In this document: piece by piece, positions 25,732 through 34,815 of the stretch
Numbering within the stretch: position 1 is the first letter of the stretch
How the letters are laid out: each line of letters starts with the position of its first letter
Assembly (NCBI RefSeq): GCF_000949635.1
Contig: NZ_BAFN01000001.1
Location: 2,469,673 to 2,533,672, forward strand
DNA length: 64,000 nt
Source: Candidatus Brocadia sinica JPN1
GTDB lineage: Bacteria; Planctomycetota; Brocadiia; Brocadiales; Brocadiaceae
Reading direction: 5' to 3'
Made by a program: the position numbers and the translations under genes
The notes under the pieces: generated by a model
What the model was told of the DNA's origin: nothing
Seen by the model: only the letters and a program-made list of their open reading frames with translations
Databases searched by the model: none

Positions 25732-27072
25732 TTATGCTTTTACCTTCTGTTTGGCAATCTCGGCTTTTGCAAATTTAATACTATGAACAATTGGTCTTTT
25801 CGCCGGGCAAATATAACTGCAACAGCCGCATTCCTTGCACTCCATAATGTTATTTTCCAGCGCCAGGCTAAACTCTTTTGCTTCACAGAGGATACTTAAC
25901 ACGCTGGGATTAAGCCCATAGGGACAGCTATTGATGCAACGCCCACATCGGATACAGGCGTGGGATTCCCACTTTTGAGCGTCTCTTAACACAAGAATAC
26001 CGCCCGTTCCTTTGATAGTAACGGCGGTGTCTATATTCCCCTGTGCAACACCCATCATGGGACCACCAAAAATAATCTTACTGACATTCGCTGTAATCTT
26101 TGCCTCTTCTAACAATTGTCTTACAGGCGTCCCCAAACGCACCCAAAAATTTTGCGGGTTTTCTACCCCATTTCCCGTAACAGTGACTAATCTTTCGATC
26201 AATGGCTTTCTGAATTTCACCGCCTCATACACAGCAAAGGCCGTTCCCACGTTGATTACAATAGCGCCTACCTCTAAGGGCAACTGAGTCGGTTTAAATT
26301 CTCTGCCCAATAATGCTTTAATGAGCTGATGCTCCGCCCCCTGTGGATACTTTACCTCCATCAGGTCTACTTTTATATGGGGCTCATTTGATAAAATATC
26401 TTTAAAGAGGGTATAAACATCAGCCTTATTTGCCTCGATGCCGATATGTGCCTTTTTACATCCTACACACCTCATAACCAATTTCAAACCCTGGATAATT
26501 TCATGAGGTTTATCTAACATAAGCCGATAATCACAGGTAAGATATGGTTCGCATTCTGCACCGTTCATAACGACCGTATCGATTGCTTTATCTTTGGGAG
26601 GGGTGAGTTTTACGTGGGTAGGAAAAGTTGCGCCACCTAAGCCTACAATACCTGCCGATTGGATGCGCTTTCTGATCTCATCAGGTGTAACGAGATCGAT
26701 ATCAGAAGCAACATTCACACCTTCAATCCAGGAATCCTCCCCGGAATTTTCTATAATAACGGCCGAAGACCTTATTCCTGTGACTGGATGTGGCCAGGGA
26801 ACAACATCAATGACTTTACCAGAAACAGAGGCATGCACGTTTGCAGAAACGAAACCCTGTGCATCGCCAACCAACTGTCCTTTTTTGACAATATCTCCTT
26901 TTTTGACAATTGGTTTGGCTGGAGCACCGATGTGCTGACTCATAAACAAGTATACGGTTTTGGGGAGTGGGATGGATACTTCTTTCTTATCCTGGGTAAG
27001 AACCTTCCCATCTTCGCTTGGGTGTATACCGCCGACAAATGTTTTAAATTTTGATTTAACAAAGGTTATCAT
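25732..27072 (-). CDS. rnfC: Rnf complex subunit C
   Basis: Peripheral subunit of Rnf that binds NAD(H) and FMN and holds two [4Fe-4S] clusters. The 446-residue protein opens with the RnfC barrel (GGIHPSEDGKVL). It then has the nucleotide-binding region GIVGLGGATFPTHVKL and the ferredoxin-like motifs CIRCGRCINSC and CKECGCCSYIC near the C-terminus. It lacks the long alanine-rich tail of proteobacterial RnfC. It starts 11 bases after the aminotransferase gene, whose transcript it shares. Confidence 0.96.
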   Translation of the reverse strand: MITFVKSKFKTFVGGIHPSEDGKVLTQDKKEVSIPLPKTVYLFMSQHIGAPAKPIVKKGDIVKKGQLVGDAQGFVSANVHASVSGKVIDVVPWPHPVTGIRSSAVIIENSGEDSWIEGVNVASDIDLVTPDEIRKRIQSAGIVGLGGATFPTHVKLTPPKDKAIDTVVMNGAECEPYLTCDYRLMLDKPHEIIQGLKLVMRCVGCKKAHIGIEANKADVYTLFKDILSNEPHIKVDLMEVKYPQGAEHQLIKALLGREFKPTQLPLEVGAIVINVGTAFAVYEAVKFRKPLIERLVTVTGNGVENPQNFWVRLGTPVRQLLEEAKITANVSKIIFGGPMMGVAQGNIDTAVTIKGTGGILVLRDAQKWESHACIRCGRCINSCPYGLNPSVLSILCEAKEFSLALENNIMECKECGCCSYICPAKRPIVHSIKFAKAEIAKQKVKA

Positions 27073-27083
27073 TGGCTCAGCGG

Positions 27084-28271
27084 CTATCTCAATGCACGAT
27101 CAATCTGGCGTACGGCCTGTTTGAGGCGTAGTTCATTCTCCACAATTGCCAATCGCAAATATCCCTCACCATGTTCCCCAAAGGCAGCTCCAGGAGCGAC
27201 GGACACCTCTGCTTCATTCATGAGTTTATAAGCAAAATCCACCGAACCCATAGATCGCCATTTTTCTGGAATGGGAGCCCATACAAACATAGATGCCTTT
27301 GGTTTTTTGACGTTCCATCCGATACGATTCAGTCCGTCACAAAGCACATCCCTTCTGTTCTGGTAAATTTGCGCCTGCTCCTGTGTGTATTTATTACATT
27401 CCCGGAGTGCGATGATGGAGGCTATTTGTACGGGTTGGAAAATACCATAATCGTAATATCCCTTAACTTTTGCCAGAGTACTGACAATCTCTTTGTTTCC
27501 TACGCAAAACCCAAGCCTCCAGCCAGCCATGTTAAATGATTTAGACATGGTATTAAATTCCACACCGATCTCTTTTGCGCCTTTGACTTGTAAGAAGCTA
27601 GGCGGCTTGTACCCATCAAATGCGATTCCGCAATATGCAAAATCATGGACAACAATAATATTATGTTTCCTCGCGAAGGCTACAATCTCTTCGAAAAAAC
27701 TCAATTCGATGGTAGCAGCAGTGGGATTATGGGGGAAATTTAAAATAAGCATCTTCGGGTGCGGCTTAAGACTTTTGACCGTACTGATCAGGTTTGGCAA
27801 AAACTTCTCATCTTCCGTAAGTGGTACACTGACGACATTGCCACCGGCTAAATTTACAGCATGGATATGAATGGGAAAGGCGGGATTGGGTACTACAACA
27901 GTATCGCCTGTTTCCAATAACCCCAAACACAGGTGAGATATCCCTTCTTTTGATCCGATAGTGCAAACTACTTCTTCTGGGTCAAGGATTACATTAAACT
28001 GCTTTTCGTAATATTTGGCGACTTCTCGTCTGAGATTGAATATGCCATTGGCCGAAACGGTATACCTGTGGTTCCTTGGATCCTGTACAGCCTCGCACAA
28101 TTTCTGAATTATTGGTTGAGGTGTAGGGTCATTCGGATTCCCCATGCCCAAGTCAATTACATCAATATTATTACGTCGTTTTTCGTATTTTAAGGCGTTT
28201 AATCGTCCGAACAGATAAGGAGGTAATTGCTTAACTCTATTAGCGACATTAATCACAAACTCTTCTGACAT
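27084..28271 (-). CDS. Class I/II aminotransferase, AlaC (alanine transaminase)-like
   Basis: PLP-dependent transaminase of the AlaC/YfdZ and LL-diaminopimelate aminotransferase group, probably making alanine from pyruvate and glutamate. The 395-residue protein has NFPHNPTAA, the PLP-binding region VHDFAYCGIAFDGY and the Schiff-base lysine in TMSKSFNMAGWRLG. The ATG at 28271 has AAGGA five to six bases upstream. It heads the minus-strand unit containing rnfC, rnfD, rnfG and scpB. Substrate choice within the family cannot be settled from motifs alone. Confidence 0.88.
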   Translation of the reverse strand: MSEEFVINVANRVKQLPPYLFGRLNALKYEKRRNNIDVIDLGMGNPNDPTPQPIIQKLCEAVQDPRNHRYTVSANGIFNLRREVAKYYEKQFNVILDPEEVVCTIGSKEGISHLCLGLLETGDTVVVPNPAFPIHIHAVNLAGGNVVSVPLTEDEKFLPNLISTVKSLKPHPKMLILNFPHNPTAATIELSFFEEIVAFARKHNIIVVHDFAYCGIAFDGYKPPSFLQVKGAKEIGVEFNTMSKSFNMAGWRLGFCVGNKEIVSTLAKVKGYYDYGIFQPVQIASIIALRECNKYTQEQAQIYQNRRDVLCDGLNRIGWNVKKPKASMFVWAPIPEKWRSMGSVDFAYKLMNEAEVSVAPGAAFGEHGEGYLRLAIVENELRLKQAVRQIDRALR

Positions 28272-28363
28272 TGCATCCTTTTCTCTAGAATCAATACTGT
28301 TCAGTTACAAAAGAACCTTTTCCATAATTATAGATCATTATACAGATAACAACTGTTTGAAAT

Positions 28364-29320
28364 TCAATCGCTAACCAAATTTTTCGTAATCGAAGCATTT
28401 TCTATCAAACTAATCAGCCAGGGACCTATTCTTTCTTTGTACTGTTGATTTCTGACGATCTTTTCCAATTCTCCCTTGACCGCCTTAAAACTCTTATTAC
28501 TTGCAGGTTTCCTGTCAAGAATTTTAATAATATGGTAGCCGTAGTCTGTTTTGATAATGTCACTGAGTTCACCAACCTTCAAGCGCGCCACGTCTGCACC
28601 CAAACTGTCTTTTGGGCTAAAAGGCTGCATCTTTCCGCCCCGGACAGCAGAGGCGCGGTCGACAGATTCGTTTCTTGCAAGGGTAGCAAAATCGGCACCG
28701 GATTTTAATTTTTTGAGCGCATCTTCGGCCTCCCTGCGGGTTCTAAAGACTATCTGGCTGGCCTCAATTTTTTCGCCATACTCTTCATCGTATGCCCTCT
28801 GCAGTTCTTCGTCTGTCACAGCAATTGTTTTTGTCATGAGTTTTTCAGCAATAAGTTCAACCTCAGCTTGTTTTCTCATCTTTCTGGAGAGCTTTTCTTC
28901 AAGTTGCGTAATACTGCTGCCGATCTTGACTAACTCTTTTTCCAGGTCTGCCCTGTCTTTTATCCGATATGTGCGCATTAAGCCTTCAACTTCACTGTTA
29001 ACAAGAATCTTTAACTTCTGTTCCACTTCACTATTTGAAACACCAACCCCTTCTTTTTCCGCCATTTGATAGATCAGCGTCCTTCGGATGAGCACATCTA
29101 ACGCATCTTCTCCATACGTATCAATCAGCAGGCTATAAAGATCTTGTCTTGTAATCTTTTGACCATTTACGATTGCCACAATATTTTTATCGGTAATAAC
29201 CGGAGATTCGCTCTTCGTTGATTTAACAGCGTTCGTTACCTCGCCAAAGATCGTTTGTGTAAAAAACGTATCGGCAGAAAGCATCAGAGAAAAAAGGGTA
29301 ACAGCTACACGGATTTTCAT
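28364..29320 (-). CDS. Exported parvulin-type peptidyl-prolyl isomerase (SurA/PrsA-like)
   Basis: Periplasmic chaperone that helps fold exported or outer-membrane proteins. The start MKIRVAVTLF at 29320 leaves a clean signal peptide; ATG 29332 adds four residues. A SurA-like N-terminal helical region (VAIVNGQKITRQDLYSLL) is followed by one parvulin domain at about residues 175-280 (ASQIVFRTRREAEDALKKL, GGKMQPFSP, GELSDIIKTDYGYHIIKIL). SurA has two parvulin domains; this protein has one, as in PrsA and many simpler SurA homologues. It is divergent from mobA. Confidence 0.88.
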   Translation of the reverse strand: MKIRVAVTLFSLMLSADTFFTQTIFGEVTNAVKSTKSESPVITDKNIVAIVNGQKITRQDLYSLLIDTYGEDALDVLIRRTLIYQMAEKEGVGVSNSEVEQKLKILVNSEVEGLMRTYRIKDRADLEKELVKIGSSITQLEEKLSRKMRKQAEVELIAEKLMTKTIAVTDEELQRAYDEEYGEKIEASQIVFRTRREAEDALKKLKSGADFATLARNESVDRASAVRGGKMQPFSPKDSLGADVARLKVGELSDIIKTDYGYHIIKILDRKPASNKSFKAVKGELEKIVRNQQYKERIGPWLISLIENASITKNLVSD

Positions 29321-29449
29321 AAGAGTAAACATTGTAAAGGAAAGAGAGTTATAGTGAATATAAAAATATATAAAATTGATTTTGAATTATATCACAGTTA
29401 AAATTAAGGTGTCAATGTTTTTTGGCTTAATACCTATGGGAGATAGTAA

Positions 29450-30046
29450 GTGACAGCGATTATACTGGCAGGCGGGAAAAGCCGCAGAATGGGTTTTAAT
29501 AAAGCATTTCTTCCGTACGGAGACAAAACATTCATCGAACATCAAATAGCAAGATTGAATAAAATCTTCGATGAAATCATTCTATCCGCAAACGATGCCA
29601 GGCTGTATGCCCATCTGAACCTACCCATTGTATCCGATATACTGCCAGAGAGAGGCCCGCTCAGCGGCATTTGTGCGGGTCTCATACGTTCTACAAGTTT
29701 TCACAGCTTCGTAATAGCCTGTGATATGCCTTTTATCCACGAAAAGATAATCCTTTATCTCAGGGAACAGATCGGTGGCTACGATGTGGTCGTACCACAG
29801 ACAAGTCGAGGGCTAGAACCTCTGCATGCCTTTTATTCCAGGAATTGCATACAGCCAATGTATCGTTGTCTGAATGAAGGGCGACTGCGAATCATCGATT
29901 TTTTTTCAGAAGTAAAGGTAAAAATTGTCGATGAGCAGGAATTCAAGGAACTGGATGTACCCACACAGCCACTTGTCAATCTGAATACCCCGGAAGAATA
30001 CCAGAAATACTGTGACTATAAGGCGCCAAATCAAAGGGAATCATGA
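29450..30046 (+). CDS. mobA: Molybdenum cofactor guanylyltransferase
   Basis: Attaches GMP to molybdopterin, giving the guanine dinucleotide cofactor used by enzymes such as nitrate reductase and formate dehydrogenase, which anammox bacteria possess. The 198-residue protein has the nucleotidyltransferase loop LAGGKSRRMGFNKAFLPYG and motifs SDILPERGPLSGICAGL and ACDMPFI. The start is GTG 29450 with GGGAG eight bases upstream. Its stop overlaps the hutI start by four bases (ATGA). Confidence 0.94.
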   Translation: MTAIILAGGKSRRMGFNKAFLPYGDKTFIEHQIARLNKIFDEIILSANDARLYAHLNLPIVSDILPERGPLSGICAGLIRSTSFHSFVIACDMPFIHEKIILYLREQIGGYDVVVPQTSRGLEPLHAFYSRNCIQPMYRCLNEGRLRIIDFFSEVKVKIVDEQEFKELDVPTQPLVNLNTPEEYQKYCDYKAPNQRES

Positions 30047-31317
30047 ACATGTTGCCCGATTTATTTGTGCAAAATATTGGTCAATTGGTGACTGTTGCAG
30101 ACGCATCCCAAAAACCGAAAACATTTCATAGGATGGATGAAATCGGGATTATCAAGGATGGCGCTGTTGTTATAAGAGACGGATATTTTATTGATATTGG
30201 TACGACCAGGAAACTGAAAAAAAAGTATCACAGGAAGGATACAAAAATCATAGATGCTGCCGGAAAAGTTGTTTTGCCCGGCTTTGTGGATTGTCATACC
30301 CATACCATTTTTGGCGGTGACCGTACGGGAGAGTTTATCCAGCGTATTCAAGGAGAGACCTATTTAGAGATCCTTAAAAAGGGAGGAGGAATATTAAGTA
30401 CCGTTGAAAATACCCGTAAACTAAAAATCCAGAACCTTGCTGAACTATCGAGAAAACACCTCGACACCATGCTTTTACATGGTACAACTACCGTGGAAAT
30501 TAAAAGTGGATACGGACTCGATATGAAAAGTGAACTCAAAATCCTCAAGACCATACAATATCTGCAAAAAACACATCCTATGGATATTGTAGCTACCTTT
30601 CTCGGCGCCCACGTAATTCCTCCCGAATATAAACACTCCCCAAATAGCTATGTTAATTTAATATGCAATATGCTGCCGAAAGTAAAACCTTATGCAACCT
30701 TTTGCGATGTTTTTTGTGACGAAGGTGCTTTTAGTGCAGAACAGTCTGAAAGAATCCTTAAAACAGCAAAAGCGTCAAGTTTTAGGTTAAAGATACATAC
30801 CAATGAATTTAAAGATATCGGTGGTGTGTCATTGGCTATTCAACTGAATGCAATTTCAGCAGACCATCTTGACAATATCAAACAGCGTGATATAGTAAGG
30901 CTAAAAAAGAGCAATATTCTTTGTGTTTTATTGCCGGGCGTACCTTTCTTTCTGATGAAAGATACTTATGCACCAGCAAGGAAAATGATAGAAAATGGGG
31001 TGCCCGTTGCATTGGCAACTGATTTTAATCCAGGTACATGCCCCAGTGGTAATATGCAAATGATAATAACCCTGGCATGTCTCAAGATGGGTATGACACC
31101 TGCCCAAGCAATTAACGCTACCACGATAAATGCAGCGCACGCTATCGGAGCAGCACACCGGATTGGAAGCATAGAGGTTGGAAAACAAGCGGATATGATA
31201 ATTCTTGATATCCAGGAGTACACTCAATTGCCTTACTATTTTAGCATAAATCACGTGAAGACCACAATAAAGAAAGGCAAGATAGTTGTAGAAAATATGC
31301 AGTTAATAGATTCATAA
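30043..31317 (+). CDS. hutI: Imidazolonepropionase
   Basis: Hydrolyses 4-imidazolone-5-propionate to formiminoglutamate in histidine breakdown. The 424-residue amidohydrolase has the metal site VDCHTHTIFGGDRTGEF, the conserved TVEIKSGYGLD, metal-binding histidines in KIHTNEF and the aspartate in LATDFNPGTCPSGNM. All are as in HutI. It overlaps mobA by four bases. No hutH, hutU or hutG is in the window, so the pathway must be completed elsewhere or the enzyme serves another imidazolone. Confidence 0.93.
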   Translation: MNMLPDLFVQNIGQLVTVADASQKPKTFHRMDEIGIIKDGAVVIRDGYFIDIGTTRKLKKKYHRKDTKIIDAAGKVVLPGFVDCHTHTIFGGDRTGEFIQRIQGETYLEILKKGGGILSTVENTRKLKIQNLAELSRKHLDTMLLHGTTTVEIKSGYGLDMKSELKILKTIQYLQKTHPMDIVATFLGAHVIPPEYKHSPNSYVNLICNMLPKVKPYATFCDVFCDEGAFSAEQSERILKTAKASSFRLKIHTNEFKDIGGVSLAIQLNAISADHLDNIKQRDIVRLKKSNILCVLLPGVPFFLMKDTYAPARKMIENGVPVALATDFNPGTCPSGNMQMIITLACLKMGMTPAQAINATTINAAHAIGAAHRIGSIEVGKQADMIILDIQEYTQLPYYFSINHVKTTIKKGKIVVENMQLIDS

Positions 31318-31414
31318 TAAAAAAACTGTGCTTTTCATTCCGTAATCTTATTAGAATAAATAATTACAATATTATTATTGTATATATCCTTTTTTGGTAA
31401 CGTGGAGGTCATTT

Positions 31415-31857
31415 ATGGGAATAAAATGTGATGTGAGACGCAGGAGAGTAATTTTAGTTCTTTTCATATGGACTTTTTTATCAATTGGAACATCTTATGC
31501 TCCTGCCGATGAAAAGAAAAAACAGAGTCGGTAGTCCATGGTGTAACAATCGTATCCCTGGATGCGCCTTTACGAGCTACTATCGGAAGAAAAATTCATA
31601 TTGAAATCGTTATTGGAAATGAAAGGGCATCGAAGGCAACAACGATATTGACGGTAACATGTCCCACAACAAAACAACAAATTGGCAGGGAGGCTGAAAT
31701 GCTAGAAGGTTTGACGTCACAGAAAATCGTATATGCCTGGAACACCGAAGGATTAAAAGAAGGAACTTATATCATACGCGCAGAATTAGAGAAGGTACCC
31801 GATGAGACTGTTATCGATGATAATGTAAGGCAGATAGAAATACTTCTACAGCAATAA
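31415..31857 (+). pseudogene. Exported CARDB-like domain protein with a frameshift
   Basis: ATG 31415 has GGAGGTC seven bases upstream. It opens a signal-peptide-like sequence (VILVLFIWTFLSIGTSYA), but the frame stops at 31532-31534. In the -1 frame the protein continues from TESVVHGVTIVSLDAPLRA to the stop at 31857. The switch lies in the run GAAAAGAAAAAACAGAG (about 31511-31525). The continued part resembles a CARDB-type beta-sandwich (GRKIHIEIVIGNE, EGTYIIRAELEKVPDETVIDDN), domains found in surface or adhesive proteins. The shift may be a real mutation, a homopolymer sequencing error, or slippage on the A run. The corrected protein would have about 147 residues. Confidence 0.65.
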
Positions 31858-31972
31858 ATGAAATTAATTTATCAACCCTTCTAGGGAGAAAATTTTTGGA
31901 TTAGGCCAAAGAAGGGAATTCCTAACCAGAATATTTTTTTGCTAAATTTGTCAAAAAATTCTTTTTAAAGAA

Positions 31973-32809
31973 CTAATTATTTTGCCCCTTTAACCGTTCA
32001 TATTCAGCAAATTCCCTGTTGGCGTCCGATATCATACCTTTCTTTTTGTAAGCAAGGCCAAGATTGTAATGAACATTGGCCACGTTGGGTTCAATGGCTG
32101 CAACTTTCTGAAATTCCTTTATTGCCTGGTCATACATACCTTTCTTGCCGTATTCAATTCCCCTCTCGTTAATCTTTTTTATATCTAATCCAGTTCCCTC
32201 AGCTCCTTTTTGTTCTTCCGTTGCTTTTACTTCCGGCGCTATGGGAGGATAGGATTGCACAATGGATGTGGTCTTTTTCTTCCCGGCGCCGGAAATATTT
32301 TTGCCAGATGCTTTTTTCGCTATACTCTTAGACTTGGCACCGGCTTTCTTTTGTGTTGTTTTTGTAACCGACTTTTTCTTGGCTACCGGCTTTGGTTTTT
32401 TAGAAGTTTTTGCCACGTTGACCTTGCTAGACAATTTCTTATAAGCAACTTCCAAAGATGCAGCCTTCTTTTTCAGCTTGACATGTTCTTTTTCCATGGC
32501 AGATTGTTTCGTCTTTATTTGGGCATATGCTTTATTCAACTTATCCTTCTCTGATGCGAGCATATTAACCCGGCCTTCAAGATTTTGATTCATGGCCTCA
32601 AGATTGTCTGATTTTTCTTCCAATCCCCCGATAGTGTGGCTGAGTCCACTATGGAACTTATTAAACGAGCTCTTCCGGAATCTTTCTTCATGTTTCGTAT
32701 ATTTATATAAATTTTCTACCCCGTGGACTATTTTGCTGTCTACAGTCAATATTAACAAGATAAAAAAAATTAATAGCTCGATATATTTCAGTTTAGGCAA
32801 TCTTCGCAC
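31973..32809 (-). CDS. Membrane-anchored coiled-coil and TPR protein with Lys-rich linker
   Basis: A 278-residue protein starting at GTG 32809, which has AGGAGG eight bases upstream. An N-terminal hydrophobic anchor (YIELLIFFILLILTV) is followed by a coiled coil (about residues 55-130). A low-complexity stretch rich in Lys, Ser and Ala (about 130-185) comes next, resembling histone-H1-like tails. Two TPR repeats end the protein (INERGIEYGKKGMYDQAIKEFQKV and VHYNLGLAYKKKGMISDANREF). It probably scaffolds proteins at the inner membrane facing either side. No family beyond TPR can be named. Confidence 0.8.
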   Translation of the reverse strand: MRRLPKLKYIELLIFFILLILTVDSKIVHGVENLYKYTKHEERFRKSSFNKFHSGLSHTIGGLEEKSDNLEAMNQNLEGRVNMLASEKDKLNKAYAQIKTKQSAMEKEHVKLKKKAASLEVAYKKLSSKVNVAKTSKKPKPVAKKKSVTKTTQKKAGAKSKSIAKKASGKNISGAGKKKTTSIVQSYPPIAPEVKATEEQKGAEGTGLDIKKINERGIEYGKKGMYDQAIKEFQKVAAIEPNVANVHYNLGLAYKKKGMISDANREFAEYERLKGQNN

Positions 32810-33169
32810 TATTTCTTCCTCCTGAGTAAGATGGAAGGCAAAAAATATACTTACGGTTGTCGTGTTTGCTATGCAAACAACAATTATGCTGTAGTAACTT
32901 TATCAAAATATTCTATAATGTTGCAATCAGTTGTGGAAATCAAATAGTCGCTTAATCATTTTATTATTTGAGGATAATAATACACCTACAAATAGATTTT
33001 GCAAGTAATTTCGGATATTTTTAGAAAAATTTTCGTTATGCATATCTATCATAAATTCAACTGTATGGCTTATAAAAAGGCACACTATTTTTTACATTGA
33101 CTTGTTCTGTGTTTATCAGGTAGAATTTGGTTGTTCTTATTTCTACTACCACTTAAGGAGTATAAGTAG
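32810..33169. other. Divergent intergenic region
   Basis: About 360 AT-rich bases between the GTG of the TPR protein and the small Cys4 protein. It holds the promoter at 33097-33126; nothing else is visible. Confidence 0.5.
33097..33126 (+). promoter_or_regulatory. Sigma-70-type promoter of the small Cys4 protein
   Basis: TTGACT and TAGAAT are separated by 18 bases and lie about 45 bases before the start codon at 33170. This is a near-consensus housekeeping promoter. Confidence 0.6.
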
Positions 33170-33364
33170 ATGAAAAATAAAAAAACCAATAAGAAGAGTA
33201 TTTGTTTTGGATGTAATTATGCAATTGTTTTGGATGGCAAAGATGTATTTTGTAACATCCTTATGCGTGATGTGGCATACAAGTCTTGCACGGCCTTCGA
33301 ACGAAATTGGCAGATAAATGATATTGTTCCGGAAAAAACGAAGGAAAGAAAAAAGGGGCATTAA
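33170..33364 (+). CDS. Small Cys4 protein, unknown
   Basis: A 64-residue basic protein with four cysteines in a C-x2-C-x12-C-x11-C pattern (CFGC, FCNI, SCTA), probably binding one zinc or iron ion. AAGGAG lies about nine bases before the ATG, a near-consensus promoter precedes it and a perfect hairpin terminator follows 35 bases after the stop, so it is a complete one-gene transcription unit. Lysine-rich ends suggest contact with nucleic acid. I do not recognise a family. Confidence 0.65.
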   Translation: MKNKKTNKKSICFGCNYAIVLDGKDVFCNILMRDVAYKSCTAFERNWQINDIVPEKTKERKKGH

Positions 33365-33398
33365 AAAATTGTAGGGTTAGTCAGTTATATTCAAACAA

Positions 33399-33434
33399 AA
33401 AGCGGGATAATGTTATATAACATTATCCCGCTTT
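33399..33434. terminator. Perfect 18-bp palindromic terminator
   Basis: AAAGCGGGATAATGTTAT is followed directly by its exact complement, with an A run before and a T-rich tail after. It ends the transcript of the small Cys4 protein and would also work in the opposite direction. Confidence 0.85.
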
Positions 33435-33952
33435 GCTTTATAGAATTTGTTTTGCGAACAACGATAGTTACATCATTTTGTAAACCAAAGCTATTATCCT
33501 GAAAGGTTTTTATCGTAAAACTTTCCTCATTCAAAGGATCGCCACATTCCGTAACCTCTGAGCCAAACTCAAAATTTGAAGTTCGTCTTAAAAGTGACAC
33601 CTTCATAACTGGACTCCCCAAGGCTCGACGGCAAGTTCCCCTTTTTCCCGAACCCTTCTTCATTCATTGTAACGTCTACAGTTCCACATACATCTTCTTT
33701 AACTTCTTTTTCCTCTATTTTTATTTGAATAACACGGTCTCAAATTTTATTGACTAGTTTTTCATCATATGCTAAAATGCTACGACTTTGGAATCGAAAA
33801 CAAGGAGTCACAGGCAACGTCACGATCTTTTTAATATATTATATTAAGTCAAGCCTTCCGATTGTGTCGTCTTTCGGGCACGCGTGATGCGCGAACGGGT
33901 ATAGAGTATCTTTAGATGGGTTATTTTGCAATTTTATTCATGGAGAAGAACA

Positions 33953-34333
33953 ATGAAAGAAGAATTTGCTCAGTTTAAAAAGCTCCTCCTTTCTTTAAGA
34001 GAAAGGCTCGTCGGGAAAGTGGATTCCATGCAAGGGGAGGCATTAAAAAGATCCAGGCAAGATGCGTCTGGTGATTTATCAAATGTTCCAATACATATGG
34101 CAGATGTAGGTACGGACAATTACGAAAGAGATCTTATGATTGAGCTCATTCAGAGCGGAGAAGAAAGTCTACGTAATATCGATGCTGCTTTGGAAAAGAT
34201 CGAAGAAGGTACTTTTGGCATTTGTGAATTATGCGGAAAAAAGATAAACAAAGACAGACTGAAGGCTGTCCCCTATGCAAAACTTTGTATAGATTGTCAG
34301 CGGGAAGAGGAAATGGATAGCGTTTTAAAATAG
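33953..34333 (+). CDS. DksA/TraR-family zinc-finger protein
   Basis: A 126-residue protein with an N-terminal coiled coil and a C-terminal C4 zinc finger (CELCGKKINKDRL...YAKLCIDC), the arrangement of DksA-like proteins that enter the RNA polymerase secondary channel or act as general transcription modulators. It keeps ADVGTDNYERDLMIEL, typical of the YteA/DksA-like branch. The ATG at 33953 has GGAGAAG eight bases upstream; the ATG at 33926 has none. It is followed by lspA with a gap of five bases, an arrangement common in many bacteria. Confidence 0.9.
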   Translation: MKEEFAQFKKLLLSLRERLVGKVDSMQGEALKRSRQDASGDLSNVPIHMADVGTDNYERDLMIELIQSGEESLRNIDAALEKIEEGTFGICELCGKKINKDRLKAVPYAKLCIDCQREEEMDSVLK

Positions 34334-34338
34334 GTTTT

Positions 34339-34815
34339 ATGAAAAATCCTGTTACATTTGCTATCGTGGCTGTATGTGGTGTTATCGTAGACGTTGTATC
34401 AAAATGGATCGTATTCTCAAAATTAGATGAATTTGAAAAGATAAGTTTAATCCCTGGATTAATCAATATATTGCAAAGTAAGAACGAAGGCGTTATTTTT
34501 GGGCTGTTCCCCGGCAAAACCAACGCCTTCATTGTTTTTTCATTCATAGCAATCGCCGCTATTATATATATTTATATTAAGGCGGATAAATCTCTTTTTG
34601 TGTCAAATTTTGCTTTGGGTTTTATTCTGGCAGGTGCAGCAGGAAATCTCTGGGACAGGATATGGTATGGATATGTAAGGGATTTTATAGATTTGCATAT
34701 TGGAAATAAATATCATTGGCCTACCTTTAATATTGCTGATGGTCTGATTTGCATTGGCATCTCTATTATGGTTTTTGCCTCATTCTCTTCTCCAAAGCTA
34801 AACGAATCCGCCTAA
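34339..34815 (+). CDS. lspA: Lipoprotein signal peptidase
   Basis: Aspartyl protease of the inner membrane that removes signal peptides from prolipoproteins. The 158-residue protein has four membrane spans and the two catalytic aspartates in RDFIDLHIG and FNIADGLICIG. The NEGVIFG motif (NxGxxFG class) and GNLWDRIWYGYV are conserved. It is five bases downstream of the DksA-like gene. Its 3' end overlaps the converging ilvE by four bases. Confidence 0.95.
   Translation: MKNPVTFAIVAVCGVIVDVVSKWIVFSKLDEFEKISLIPGLINILQSKNEGVIFGLFPGKTNAFIVFSFIAIAAIIYIYIKADKSLFVSNFALGFILAGAAGNLWDRIWYGYVRDFIDLHIGNKYHWPTFNIADGLICIGISIMVFASFSSPKLNESA

Noticed and set aside
31511-31525. A-run as a canonical -1 slippery heptamer
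   Set aside because: AAAAAAC is present but not in the zero-frame phase needed for the classic X-XXY-YYZ arrangement; simple mutation or read error is at least as likely.
33391-33663. 90-codon minus-strand frame covering the palindromic terminator
   Set aside because: Its last codons are the terminator itself, it has no ribosome site and no recognisable family; the structure is better explained as a terminator of the small Cys4 gene.
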